From an uncultured Lachnospiraceae bacterium (GTDB lineage: Bacteria; Bacillota; Clostridia; Lachnospirales; Lachnospiraceae): DNA of 42,243 nt. Within the stretch, counting starts at the first letter, position 1. The number at the start of each line of letters is the position of its first letter. The notes under the pieces are model-generated. The model saw nothing but the letters and a program-made list of their open reading frames with translations, had not been told where the DNA came from and made no database searches. Of the stretch, positions 7,449 through 16,269 are shown in pieces. The stretch covers positions 1 through 42,243 of the forward strand of contig CANRZW010000031.1 in assembly GCA_947644545.1 (NCBI GenBank), written 5' to 3'. A program made the position numbers and the translations under genes.

Positions 7449-9845
7449 GATATCCATCACGAACAAATACGCAATCATAAAGATCAGTCCGATACAGAAC
7501 AGCAGCAGCCCGAAAGACATGCTTCGTGCGATCATCGTGCTGTTCTCGGACCATTCTTCATGGATCATGGCGAACTTATGGTCATAATCCACGTGGACGG
7601 GCCGCTTCCGGCGGTAAGTCAGATTACCGATATTCTGGAAAAAGGAAGCGGCACAGGCACACATATGGGTGAAGGCAGTTCCTTCCGGCAGTTCCTGCGG
7701 CAGTCTGCTGTCCCGATAGATAGTTTTGCGCAGCAGCACCACAATAGTATCCACAAGACTGTCCAGTAACCGGCAGATCACACCAAATACGAAAGGCAGT
7801 ACCCGCAACAGCAGCGGCCGGTAGAGCCGGTCTTCCAAATCCAGGTAGCTGTTCCAGCGGTTGATGTACTTCCGGCGCGGATTAAGGTCTTGCCCCTTTG
7901 GCGTACTCTCTTTCGTGTCCTTAGAGGCCCTGACAGTATTGGCGGTACGTGTCGTTTCGACAGGGCGCATCATCCATAATCTGACCACGACGCCATAGAG
8001 CAACGCACCGATTGCCAGCGAGATTGCCGCGCCTTTTAAGTTCGTCATAGAAAAATAGGAAACCGTCAGTTGTGTTTGTTCCACATTCATAAAGCCCTGG
8101 CCCATTCGCGAGAGTCTGTCCATGACAGCGTAAGGGAAAAAGCCCATCAGTGGCAGCAGGGCGGCGCTGATCGTCAATGCGGCGGCGCTGACTTTATTCA
8201 TATAGCATCTCTTTAAGGCATCGTATTTTGCCTGTACGGCCGCGTCCGTATTTTTCTCCCAAAAAAGAGCCACATACAATTTCGTCATATAGGCGACGGT
8301 CAATCCGCCGCTGATCAGGAAGATCCATTCGATCCACTGCAGCGTGCCCACGCTGAACATAGTACCCGTGCCTGCCAGAGCGGACATACCGGCCACGTCA
8401 GATGCATTTGCCACAACAGACATACCTGCCATGTCGGATGCCTTTGCCAGAGCAGATACGCCGGTCGGGTCGGATATCGTGGTCATAGCGGCAATACTGC
8501 CGTTTCTGACCAGTTCGGTATATTCCACGATACTTTCATGAAGCAGCGTCTTACTGATATAACCGTTCCAAAGCGGTACACCGCCGATTCCCAGCGCACC
8601 CATCAGGAAGATGAAATGAAGCAATGGCTTGCGGCGTCCAAATCCGCGCAAGGTATTGAGATCCAGCGTATGCACGTTCATAAAGATCACGCCTGCCGCC
8701 ATAAACAGCGTCAGCTTGATCAGAGAGTGATTGACCATATGGAGCAGGCTTCCGCGCACGGCGGTCAGATTTTCCGCGCCCATCAGTCCGGACATGCCAA
8801 CGCCTACCAGAATAAATCCAATTTGGGACACGGAAGAACATGCCAGCGTCCTTTTCAGATCGATGGAAAAGAGCGCCAGCACCGCGCCGACCACCATCGT
8901 ACAGACGCCCAGCAGCAGAATCATGCCGCCCCATGCCGCATTGCCCAGAAACAGGTAAGCGGTGAGGAGCAAAATACCGTACATGCCTGCCTTGGTCAGA
9001 ATACCGGAGAGCAGGGCGGAAGCCGGAGCGGGAGCCACCGGATGCGCTTTGGGCAGCCAGATATGGAGCGGAAAAGCACCGGCCTTGGCGCCGAACCCGA
9101 AGAGCAGGCAGAGTCCGGCGATCCACAGCTGTGTCATAGCGGAGGAAGCGTCGGCCATTCCGGCCCCCCATTTTTGTGTGACAGCTGCCGTCTGCAGGTC
9201 GTTGGACGCAGTTCCATAAGCGCTGCAGATTCCGGCCAAGTCGTCAAAGAAAAGAGTTCCCGTCACGTCATAGAGCAGGAAGATACCCATCAACATCACC
9301 AGTCCGCCGATCACAGCTACGGCGAGGTAAGTGGCCGCCGCCCGCAGGGACTCTTTTTTCTCATCATGAGCAACCCACACATAGGAGGTGAGGGACATGA
9401 TCTCGAAGAAGATGAAAGTGGTATAGAAATCTGCCGAGAGGAAGACCCCTTCCGTCGCACCAAGCGTCACCAGCAGAAACAGATAATAGCGGTTGCGGTT
9501 ACGATAATGGCTTAAGTATTCCTTCGTAAAAAGGGCGCTCATAAACCACATAAACGCCGCGATCGTGCCATACAGTGCCCGGAAACCGTCCAGCGTAAAA
9601 TGCAGCCCCATGCCGCAGATCTCAGGGATATCCGCCTGTACAGGAATCGCGCTGGAGCCGTACTGGCCTGTCGTTTGCATCAGCCAGAACAGATACAGGA
9701 AGAGTCCGAAGGTAAGCCCCGTCACAAGATCGGCAAACCGGCTGCGCAGGTCTTTCCGGAACCGGCCCAGAATGTAACCGAGGATACCGGCGGCCATGGG
9801 CCCGAGGATGACGGTATAGAGAAGAAGATTGATTGTTGTGTTCAT
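7443..9845 (-). CDS. Antiporter-like subunit 4 (MrpA/MrpD/NuoL-type), long form
   Basis: This 800-residue proton-conducting membrane subunit belongs to the complex I/Mrp family (PF00361) and is the last gene of the operon. The channel residues are in place: Glu in TFIFFEIMSLTSYV (TM5), Lys in GFGAKAGAFPLHIWLPKAHP (TM7), Lys in SGILTKAGMYG (TM8), and the HMVNHSLIKLTLFMAAG helix. About 14 core helices are followed by extra helices and a hydrophilic stretch, making it longer than an MrpD (~490-500) and closer to NuoL/MrpA N-terminal domains. An insertion near residues 459-494 carries three 12-residue Ala/Ser/Gly repeats. The distal part has a soluble Lys/Arg/Asp-rich segment before a final TM hairpin. 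The start ATG is preceded by AAAGG and lies 72 nt after the upstream gene. It probably forms one of four ion pathways of the complex. Confidence 0.88.
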   Translation of the reverse strand: MNTTINLLLYTVILGPMAAGILGYILGRFRKDLRSRFADLVTGLTFGLFLYLFWLMQTTGQYGSSAIPVQADIPEICGMGLHFTLDGFRALYGTIAAFMWFMSALFTKEYLSHYRNRNRYYLFLLVTLGATEGVFLSADFYTTFIFFEIMSLTSYVWVAHDEKKESLRAAATYLAVAVIGGLVMLMGIFLLYDVTGTLFFDDLAGICSAYGTASNDLQTAAVTQKWGAGMADASSAMTQLWIAGLCLLFGFGAKAGAFPLHIWLPKAHPVAPAPASALLSGILTKAGMYGILLLTAYLFLGNAAWGGMILLLGVCTMVVGAVLALFSIDLKRTLACSSVSQIGFILVGVGMSGLMGAENLTAVRGSLLHMVNHSLIKLTLFMAAGVIFMNVHTLDLNTLRGFGRRKPLLHFIFLMGALGIGGVPLWNGYISKTLLHESIVEYTELVRNGSIAAMTTISDPTGVSALAKASDMAGMSVVANASDVAGMSALAGTGTMFSVGTLQWIEWIFLISGGLTVAYMTKLYVALFWEKNTDAAVQAKYDALKRCYMNKVSAAALTISAALLPLMGFFPYAVMDRLSRMGQGFMNVEQTQLTVSYFSMTNLKGAAISLAIGALLYGVVVRLWMMRPVETTRTANTVRASKDTKESTPKGQDLNPRRKYINRWNSYLDLEDRLYRPLLLRVLPFVFGVICRLLDSLVDTIVVLLRKTIYRDSRLPQELPEGTAFTHMCACAASFFQNIGNLTYRRKRPVHVDYDHKFAMIHEEWSENSTMIARSMSFGLLLFCIGLIFMIAYLFVMDIF
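8364..8471 (-). repeat. 36-nt coding tandem repeat (three copies)
   Basis: The encoded units are DPTGVSALAKAS, DMAGMSVVANAS and DVAGMSALAGTG, a 12-residue period inserted between two transmembrane helices of the long antiporter-like subunit. It is most likely a loop expansion. Confidence 0.75.
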
Positions 9846-9917
9846 AATAAAATGCCTTTCTGAATCTATGTGAATCTATGAAACGCTGCGTTCTATGATC
9901 AGAATTCTTTCAGTTCT

Positions 9918-11387
9918 TTAGAACGTATACAATCCGGCCGCCACATCCCGAAAGAAATCCGTAAGCGGCTGGGAATACAATCCGAATGCAATGATAAAAA
10001 ATACAAATACAAACAGCGGCAGGAGCATTTTCCAGTTAGGATCTTTGAACTCCTTTATGGAAGAATCGTCGAAATCCTTCCCCGGGAAAAAGGCCCGCAC
10101 CACAATGGTCAGCATGTAGATAGCAGTCAGCAGAGCGGATAGTAGCAGGCAGGCAATCCCGAAGTAAGCCACCGGATTGCCGTTGTCTGCGGCAGCGGAA
10201 GCCAGATTCCACTTGCTGATAAAGCCGGCCAGTCCCGGTACCCCCATCAGCGCCAGCGCAGATACGGTGAAGATGCCGAATACGCAGGGCATCCTGTACC
10301 CCATGCCGTCCAGTTCATGTACATACTGCTTCTCTGTCTGGTGGATGATGGCTCCCGCACAGAAGAAAGAGCAGATCTTGATCACCGCGTGGAAGATCAA
10401 GTGGGTCAGCGCACCCACCAGGCCTAAGGGTGTCATGATGGTGACGCCGAACAGGATGTAGGACAGGTTGCTGATGGTGGAGTAGGCCAGCCGCCTTTTC
10501 AGGTGGGTCTCCTTGACGGCCCGGCTGCAGCCGTACACGATGGTAAACATGACCACCAGCATGACGGTGGTCTGCGCCCAGGTGCCTTTTAGGAAGTCCA
10601 CGCCGAAACTGTAATAGGTCAGCCGGATAATGGCAAAAGCACCCGATTTGACCACAGCAACAGCGTGCAAAAGCGCCGTGACCGGGGTAGGAGCCACACC
10701 CGCCTGCGGCAGCCAGGAATTAAAAGGGAACACGGCGGCCTTGACGCCGAATCCCAGGAAAGCCATCACATAGACGAACAGCAGGACGTTGGTGCGGCCG
10801 CCGATCTTAGTCAGGTCAAGCACGCCGCCCAGAATAAAATCGGTGGTAGTGCCGTAGATAATGATCATGATCAGGCCGATAAAAGCAAAAGCCGCGCCGC
10901 CCAGCGAATAGTACAGGTATTTTCGGCTGGCCAGAATGGCCTCCCTTGTCAGTGTGTGCATGACAAGCGGCACCGTTACCAGCGTCAGCAGCTCGTAGAA
11001 GAAGTACATGGTCAGCAGGTTCGCCGACAGCGCGATACCCAGCGTAATGCCGTAAGTCATCGTATAGAAGAGGAAAAAGATCTTCTCATGCTCTTCTTTC
11101 GTCATATACTCAAAGGCGTACAGAGTAGCGAAGGGCCACAGCGCGGAGACAAGCCCGGCAAAGACCATGCCCATGCCGTCCACCTTGAAACAGATGGACA
11201 GATCACCCGTAAAATGTGCCAGCAGGAAGGTGCTGTCGGAGTGATGCAGCAGCAGATACCATACCAGTATGCTGTTTAGAATGACGGCGCTTTCCAGAAA
11301 GACTTCCATATGCCAGCGCTTTTTAAAAGAAAGCATCGGTACCAGTGCGCCTGCGATTATGGGAATTAAAATTACCAGTATGATCAT
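9918..11387 (-). CDS. Antiporter-like subunit 3 (MrpD/NuoM-type)
   Basis: This 489-residue polytopic protein is of the usual MrpD length with about 14 helices. Diagnostic segments are MYFFYELLTLVTVPLVMHT (TM5 Glu), GFGVKAAVFPFNSWLPQAG (TM7 Lys), HAVAVVKSGAFAIIRL (TM8 Lys), KRRLAYSTISNLSYILFG, and HLIFHAVIKICSFFCAGAI with its His and Lys. It starts at ATG 11387 with GGAGG six bases upstream and follows the previous subunit by 61 nt. It should conduct H+ or Na+ across the cytoplasmic membrane as part of the Mrp-like complex. The HAVAVVKSG variant (His before the Lys) is MrpD-like. Ion specificity cannot be deduced. Confidence 0.9.
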   Translation of the reverse strand: MIILVILIPIIAGALVPMLSFKKRWHMEVFLESAVILNSILVWYLLLHHSDSTFLLAHFTGDLSICFKVDGMGMVFAGLVSALWPFATLYAFEYMTKEEHEKIFFLFYTMTYGITLGIALSANLLTMYFFYELLTLVTVPLVMHTLTREAILASRKYLYYSLGGAAFAFIGLIMIIIYGTTTDFILGGVLDLTKIGGRTNVLLFVYVMAFLGFGVKAAVFPFNSWLPQAGVAPTPVTALLHAVAVVKSGAFAIIRLTYYSFGVDFLKGTWAQTTVMLVVMFTIVYGCSRAVKETHLKRRLAYSTISNLSYILFGVTIMTPLGLVGALTHLIFHAVIKICSFFCAGAIIHQTEKQYVHELDGMGYRMPCVFGIFTVSALALMGVPGLAGFISKWNLASAAADNGNPVAYFGIACLLLSALLTAIYMLTIVVRAFFPGKDFDDSSIKEFKDPNWKMLLPLFVFVFFIIAFGLYSQPLTDFFRDVAAGLYTF

Positions 11388-11448
11388 AGTAAACCTCCAT
11401 CATGCTCCATTCTTGTACTTATATAGGTAATTGCTCAGGACTTCTTCT

Positions 11449-12999
11449 TTACATGAGGATACTCACAAATCCCATAATCCGGTCAATGAGCAGATTGGGA
11501 AACAAACCGACCAAAACCGACAGCACTGTCAGTATCAGGATCGGAATTGTCATCCAGAGTGAAGGCTCCTGCTTCTTCAAATGCTCGTAGTCGTAGTCTG
11601 CCCCCGGCAGGAAGCCGTGGATCGTGAGGGGCAGCAGATAGCCGGCCGTCAAAAGGGCGCTGACAAGCAGGACCACCGGTCCCAGCCAGCGGAAAACAGG
11701 GCCGGCGCCGGCAAAAGACGGCGTATTGCTCTGCAGGCTGCCCACAGCAAGATACCATTTGCTGATAAAGCCGCCAGTGGGCGGGATGCCGATCAGTCCC
11801 AGAGAGGCAATCGTATAGCACCACATGGTAAGCGGCATTTCCTTGCCGATCCCCCGCAATTCTTCCACCCGTGTCCTGCCGGTAGTGTAGATGATGGCGC
11901 CGGCCGTAAGGAACAGGACGGCTTTGATAAAACCGTGAGCCAGCACATGCATAAGCGAGCCGGTGACGGAGGTGACATTCATCACCGCCAGACCGAACAG
12001 GATATAGGAGAGCTGGCTTACCGTGGAGTAGGCCAGTCTTTTCTTCAGGACAGGTTCCCGGTAGGCCAGCATGGAACCCATAAATACAGTGATCAGCGTA
12101 AGGGTCATCCATGCCGTCTGCACCCAGGTACCCCGCAGGAAATCCGGGCCGAAAATATAATAGACCACACGTACCACGGCCAGGATACCGGCCTTGACGA
12201 TGACCGCGGAGAGCACGGCGGAAGCCGGGGCAGGCGCCACCGGATGAGCGGCGGGCAGCCAGGCGTGCATCGGGAACATACCGGCTTTGACGCCGAAGCC
12301 CAACAGCATAACGCATGCCGCGATCAGCAGGATGCCCGTATCTGCGCCGGCAGCTGCACCAAGCAGGCTGTCCGGGCTGCCGATATTGCCGCCGGTTGTC
12401 ATGTGCAACACGCCGCCTGTCGTGAAGGCCAGCGTGCCGCTGTTTTTCCAGATAAAATAGATGCCGAACAGCGCCATATAGGCCCCGCAAAGGGAGTAAA
12501 ACAGGTATTTCAGGCCTGCCATAATGGCCTCCCGGCTGCCGGTGTGAAGTACAAGCGGCATGGAAGTAAGCGTCAGCATCTCGAAGAACAGATAGAAGGT
12601 GATCAGATTTCCCGCAAAGCTGAGTGCATTCAACACACCGAATACGATCAGATAGAAGCCATAGTACCGTTTCTCCTTCGTTTCATGTTTCATATACGCG
12701 AAGGAAAAGAAGCCTGCGCACAGGAATACGATCAGCGTCAGCATGGAAAATAATATGCTTATTTCATCAATATGAAAACAGACAGGCAGTGATCCGGTCA
12801 GATGAAAGAGCGTGAAAACCGCATCCCCGGCGGTAAACAGCGCACCGATCACCAGACCGCCCGTCAGAAGATATACAATTCCCACGGCCAGAAGCAGCCA
12901 TGTCCTGTCGGCGGAAAGATTCAGTTTCTTTTCCGGCACAGCCAGCAGCCCTAAGCCTGCCAGAACAGGCACAATAATAGATAAAAGAATGAGATACAT
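11449..12999 (-). CDS. Antiporter-like subunit 2 (MrpD/NuoN-type)
   Basis: This 516-residue member of the proton-conducting transporter family keeps the key TM5 glutamate (FYLFFEMLTLTSMPLVLHTG), the TM7 lysine (GFGVKAGMFPMHAWLPAAHP), the TM8 lysine (SAVIVKAGILAVVRVVYY) and the HVLAHGFIKAVLFLTAGAI helix. It closely resembles subunits 3 and 4, suggesting duplication within the operon: the PAAHPVAPAPASA loop recurs almost unchanged in subunit 4. Its ribosome site is AAAGGTG before ATG 12999. About 20 residues at 160-205, between helices, are Gly/Thr/Ala-rich and look like a loop expansion. It is co-transcribed with the rest of the Mrp-like operon. Confidence 0.9.
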   Translation of the reverse strand: MYLILLSIIVPVLAGLGLLAVPEKKLNLSADRTWLLLAVGIVYLLTGGLVIGALFTAGDAVFTLFHLTGSLPVCFHIDEISILFSMLTLIVFLCAGFFSFAYMKHETKEKRYYGFYLIVFGVLNALSFAGNLITFYLFFEMLTLTSMPLVLHTGSREAIMAGLKYLFYSLCGAYMALFGIYFIWKNSGTLAFTTGGVLHMTTGGNIGSPDSLLGAAAGADTGILLIAACVMLLGFGVKAGMFPMHAWLPAAHPVAPAPASAVLSAVIVKAGILAVVRVVYYIFGPDFLRGTWVQTAWMTLTLITVFMGSMLAYREPVLKKRLAYSTVSQLSYILFGLAVMNVTSVTGSLMHVLAHGFIKAVLFLTAGAIIYTTGRTRVEELRGIGKEMPLTMWCYTIASLGLIGIPPTGGFISKWYLAVGSLQSNTPSFAGAGPVFRWLGPVVLLVSALLTAGYLLPLTIHGFLPGADYDYEHLKKQEPSLWMTIPILILTVLSVLVGLFPNLLIDRIMGFVSILM

Positions 13000-13093
13000 G
13001 TTATCACCTTTCCTCTACAGTGTAGAAAAACATCCCGGATTTGCGGGTTCGCAAAGGCAAAGTACGAATCAAACCTGCGAATCAAAACGGCTT

Positions 13094-14587
13094 CTATGCG
13101 AATATGGCCAGTCCCTGCCGGATCATATCGACCACGGGCTGGGAACTGATTCCAAGTATCACGTTTAACAGAATGAAGGCCACCAGCGTGACGGCGTAGA
13201 CCCGCATTTTGACAAAAGTAATGCTCGGATAGGCGCTGTAACCCACCGGTGTATAGATCCGGATTACCGTCTTCATGAAATAGATCGCATTCAGGATTGT
13301 ACTGACGCCGAGCACGATCAGGGCCGGCAGCATTTTCACGTGATTCTGCACGGCGGCCTGGGCGAACAGCAGCTTACTGATAAACCCGGAAAAGAGGGGC
13401 ATACCGACCATGGAAAGTGATCCCACGGTGAAAGCCACACCGGCCCATTTATTGCGGTAGCCGGCACCGGTCAGCTCAATGAATTTGCGGCTGCCGCCGG
13501 ACACGTCCGTCAGCCCGATGGCGGCGATAAATAACAGAGACTTCGTGGCCGCGTGGGACAGAATATGGAAGACGCTGGCGGTCATGCCGGCTTCCGTGCC
13601 CATGCCGAAGCCCATATAAATATAACCGATCTGTGCCACCGAGGAGTAGGCGATCATCCGGCGCACATCATTTTCCTTGATGGCGCTTAAGGAGCCGAAG
13701 ATCATGCCCATCAGCCCGAAGGCAAACAGGGCGTCGATGATTCTCGTATCGCCGTAGATATCGAATCCGATCACCCGGTAGATGATCTTGATCAGCAGGA
13801 AAATATATCCCTTCGACACCAGACTGGAGAGAATGGCGGCGGAGGATACGGTGGAATAACCGTAAGCGTCCGGCAGCCAGGCGTGAAAGGGAAACAGCGC
13901 GCTCTTGATGCAGATACCCACCGATATCAGTACGATCGCCACGATCAGCGGGATCTCATACTGGCCGGTGGCGGCAAGCCGGGAGACGGATTCTTTCATG
14001 TTGCTCATGAGCAGATGCCCGGTCAGGTCGTAGAGCATACACAGGCCCAGCAGCAGCAGACCGGAGCCTAACAGGCTCATGATCATATAGCGGACGGCGG
14101 CCTCGATGGTGCGCCCGTTCTGCCGTATCATGATCAGGCCGCAGGCGGAGATGGTGTTGATCTCCACGAAAACGTAAGCCGTAAACATATCATTGGTGTA
14201 GACAAGCGCCAGCAGAGAGCTCAACAGCAGGTCCGTCAGTACATAGTAGAGATAAGTTTTACCCGATTCCACTTCTTCCAACAGTTTGTGCCTGCCGCCC
14301 AGCAATGACAGCAGCATGATCACGCAGAAAAAAAGCGCCGTCAGGGCTTCCAGTACCCCGGCGCGGATCTCGTTGCCCCAGGGGGCAGGAAATTTTCCCA
14401 TCACATAGACAAAAGACTGTCCTGTCTGCAGTGTGTAGAGCAGCGTTGCGCCGCTGAGCAGGGTCACGATGCCGAGCAGGCATGTATTGACCCGCATGGC
14501 AGCCTTATCCTTAAGGCCCGAACTGAGGATGCCGGCGAACAGACACAGAATAATGGAAAAACAGGGGAAGTTCTGTACAAAATCCAT
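13094..14587 (-). CDS. Antiporter-like subunit 1 (MrpD-type)
   Basis: This 497-residue subunit is the first of four consecutive MrpD/NuoLMN-like genes. It has TM5 Glu in MFTAYVFVEINTISACGLI, TM7 Lys in GICIKSALFPFHAWLPDAYG, TM8 Lys in LSSLVSKGYIFLLIKI, and HILSHAATKSLLFIAAIG. The WLPDAYGYSTVSSAAIL motif differs from the WLPAAHPVAPAPASA of subunits 2 and 4, so it is a more distant paralogue, perhaps the ancestral D position next to subunit C. It starts at ATG 14587, one base after the subunit C stop, with AGGAGGG overlapping the end of that gene. This indicates tight coupling. The C-terminus ends after a last TM helix with SQPVVDMIRQGLAIF, which is common in MrpD. Confidence 0.9.
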   Translation of the reverse strand: MDFVQNFPCFSIILCLFAGILSSGLKDKAAMRVNTCLLGIVTLLSGATLLYTLQTGQSFVYVMGKFPAPWGNEIRAGVLEALTALFFCVIMLLSLLGGRHKLLEEVESGKTYLYYVLTDLLLSSLLALVYTNDMFTAYVFVEINTISACGLIMIRQNGRTIEAAVRYMIMSLLGSGLLLLGLCMLYDLTGHLLMSNMKESVSRLAATGQYEIPLIVAIVLISVGICIKSALFPFHAWLPDAYGYSTVSSAAILSSLVSKGYIFLLIKIIYRVIGFDIYGDTRIIDALFAFGLMGMIFGSLSAIKENDVRRMIAYSSVAQIGYIYMGFGMGTEAGMTASVFHILSHAATKSLLFIAAIGLTDVSGGSRKFIELTGAGYRNKWAGVAFTVGSLSMVGMPLFSGFISKLLFAQAAVQNHVKMLPALIVLGVSTILNAIYFMKTVIRIYTPVGYSAYPSITFVKMRVYAVTLVAFILLNVILGISSQPVVDMIRQGLAIFA

Positions 14588-14588
14588 C

Positions 14589-14963
14589 TTACAGGCCCTC
14601 CTTTTTCAGTTGTCTGGAGATTTCGTCCAGATCCAGCGTGTGGTAACGCCTGTACAGACGGATCGTCAGGGCCAGCATCAGGGCGGAAACGGACACGGAT
14701 ACTACGATACCGGTGAGCACCAGACCGCTGGGAATGGGATTGATGTAAGCCTCCATATCCTGCACGCCGTCCGCCACGATGGGCGCTACCCGCCCGGCGA
14801 TATAGCCCTTTTCCGCCAGGAAGAGATAGACAGCGGTGTCCATGATGTTCAGGCCGATGATCTTTTTGATCAGATTGGACTGCAGCAGCAGATTGCCGAA
14901 GCCGATCCCGAACAGGAGCATGGCCACTGCCTCGCCGTAGTTGATAAATAAATTAGGTCCCAT
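14589..14963 (-). CDS. Mrp-like antiporter subunit C (MrpC/NuoK-type)
   Basis: This 124-residue, three-helix protein is of the MnhC/MrpC/NuoK family. Visible features are the first helix with a Glu (NYGEAVAMLLFGIGFGNLLL), the IKKIIGLNIMDTAVYLFL region, and the NPIPSGLVLTGIVVSVSVSALMLAL helix that is diagnostic for MrpC (PxPxALVLTxIVI). A soluble loop containing VAPIVADGVQDMEAY sits between helices 2 and 3. In the family, subunit C packs against the first D subunit and carries part of the lateral ion pathway. It sits 6 nt after the MbhE-MrpB fusion gene, with AGGAG upstream of ATG 14963. Confidence 0.9.
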   Translation of the reverse strand: MGPNLFINYGEAVAMLLFGIGFGNLLLQSNLIKKIIGLNIMDTAVYLFLAEKGYIAGRVAPIVADGVQDMEAYINPIPSGLVLTGIVVSVSVSALMLALTIRLYRRYHTLDLDEISRQLKKEGL

Positions 14964-14969
14964 TTTCTC

Positions 14970-15932
14970 CTATAGCCCTCCTCTTCTGAATAATGCGTAG
15001 AAAGCATACATCGTGCAGGCAACCTCCAGTCCCACACAGAAGTTGATAGGCAGGATGATGCCGCTGCTTAGTATATGCCCCGGAATGCCCAGAGGAATAT
15101 GATTTTCAATACCGTTAGCCCCGGTCACATAGAAATATGTGCCGATCAGGCCGTACATGCACAGCGCGGTGATCTTCGCGATCTTATAGATGTGCTCGTC
15201 GAAGAAACGCTGCGTCTTGTGGAAGCCGAAAGCGCTGGTGTACAGGATCAGGCCCGCGCCCATGATGGCACCGCCGGAGAAACCGCCGCCCGGCGACAGA
15301 TGGCCGTTTAAGATAATATAAATACCGAAAATAAAGATGATCGGCGTGAGCACCAGAGCGGTGCCCTGCAGGATCGCGTCGTTTTTTGGCTCGAAACGGC
15401 GGTCGCTCATGGCCTCCTGCTTCTTAAGGATCGCGTCGTCTACCATCAACAGGATCATCACACAGCAGGTGGCGATAAAGAGCACGTTGGTCTCGCCGAA
15501 GGTATCAAAAGCCCGGTAGGTGAGGATCATGCCGGACACGATGTTGAGCGCGCCCGTCTCCTGCAGTCCGTCCTCGATGTAACGCTCGGATACCACGTTG
15601 TTGACCGGGTTATCTGGGTTGCCGCTGGGCGGCAGGTACGATACCGTCACCAGCAGGACGCCCACCAGTGCAATACAGAAAAAAACGGCGCTGGCAGTAT
15701 AAATCTTATGGAAAAGCCGGGCCAGCGTGTTGGCCTCGGGATCATATACTTTGTCACGACGCATCTGCGCTTCCCGCATCCGTTCGATGATCGTCTCGCT
15801 GGGAAGCACCTTTTCCTCTTGGGCCTGCATCTCCACCTGACCCAGATAAGGATCCTTACTGCCGGAGAGCCACCCGAAAAAGCGTCCGGCCATTGTCTTG
15901 TCATATTCTTCGTTTGGTTTTCGCCTACTCAT
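14970..15932 (-). CDS. MbhE-MrpB fusion subunit (MnhB domain)
   Basis: This 320-residue protein starts from the ATG at 15932, which overlaps the end of the upstream DUF4040 gene by 8 nt. Residues 1-70 are hydrophilic and cytosolic (MSRRKPNEEYDKTM onward). Two TM helices follow, with NIVSGMILTYRAFDTFGET between them; this matches MbhE, the last domain of MrpA, which links ion channels in Mrp/Mbh complexes. The C-terminal ~130 residues are an MnhB/MrpB domain with the signature HLSPGGGFSGGAIMGAGLIL and four helices. In canonical Mrp the first part belongs to MrpA, and in archaeal Mbh it is a separate gene. Here it is fused to subunit B. The frame is open for 45 more codons upstream, but that extension is Arg-rich shadow of the overlapping gene. 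Confidence 0.85.
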   Translation of the reverse strand: MSRRKPNEEYDKTMAGRFFGWLSGSKDPYLGQVEMQAQEEKVLPSETIIERMREAQMRRDKVYDPEANTLARLFHKIYTASAVFFCIALVGVLLVTVSYLPPSGNPDNPVNNVVSERYIEDGLQETGALNIVSGMILTYRAFDTFGETNVLFIATCCVMILLMVDDAILKKQEAMSDRRFEPKNDAILQGTALVLTPIIFIFGIYIILNGHLSPGGGFSGGAIMGAGLILYTSAFGFHKTQRFFDEHIYKIAKITALCMYGLIGTYFYVTGANGIENHIPLGIPGHILSSGIILPINFCVGLEVACTMYAFYALFRRGGL

Positions 15933-16269
15933 GTGCCGGTTCCGCCTTTCTGTCCTTTGCTTCGTTTTCCTGCCTTCCCTGCGCCGCCGCATCGTTGTTT
16001 TTTGCCGCGGTGGTTTCCGCCTTCTCGCTCTCGATACGGATCGCCTGAATCTTCTTAAGCGTAGCAAAGAAAAGGATACTGGTCACACCCGCACCTACCG
16101 CCGCCTCTGTAATGGCCAGGTCGGGAGATTCCAGACAGACCCAGAGTATGGACATGATCAGGCTGTAGGACATATAGATCAGAATGGAATTTAAGAGGTT
16201 ACGCGAAAAACTCACGGAGATTGCGCACACCACCAGAAAGCCCAGCAGTATAGATTGAAAAATGGTCAT
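15925..16269 (-). CDS. DUF4040 / MbhD-like subunit
   Basis: This 114-residue protein has about three TM helices and corresponds to the DUF4040 (MbhD) domain that forms part of the MrpA C-terminus. The diagnostic segment is ESPDLAITEAAVGAGVTSIL, whose Glu lies in the proton path proposed for Mbh/Mrp structures. After the last helix there is a ~40-residue charged, Ala/Glu-rich tail that is probably cytosolic. ATG 16269 overlaps the stop of the upstream gene by 4 nt (ATGA), and its own end overlaps the next gene by 8 nt, so translation is coupled. Together with the MbhE-MrpB gene it supplies the domains that a conventional mrpA would encode in one chain. Confidence 0.85.
   Translation of the reverse strand: MTIFQSILLGFLVVCAISVSFSRNLLNSILIYMSYSLIMSILWVCLESPDLAITEAAVGAGVTSILFFATLKKIQAIRIESEKAETTAAKNNDAAAQGRQENEAKDRKAEPAHE

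Noticed and set aside
8538..9515. 325-codon open frame on the plus strand inside the long antiporter-like gene
   Set aside because: The minus-strand frame encodes a clear transporter with channel residues. The plus-strand product is His/Gln-rich without any motif, as expected of an antisense shadow.
11581..12753. 390-codon open frame on the plus strand antisense to antiporter-like subunit 2
   Set aside because: Low-complexity Gln/Arg/His composition, no ribosome site, and a conserved gene on the other strand.
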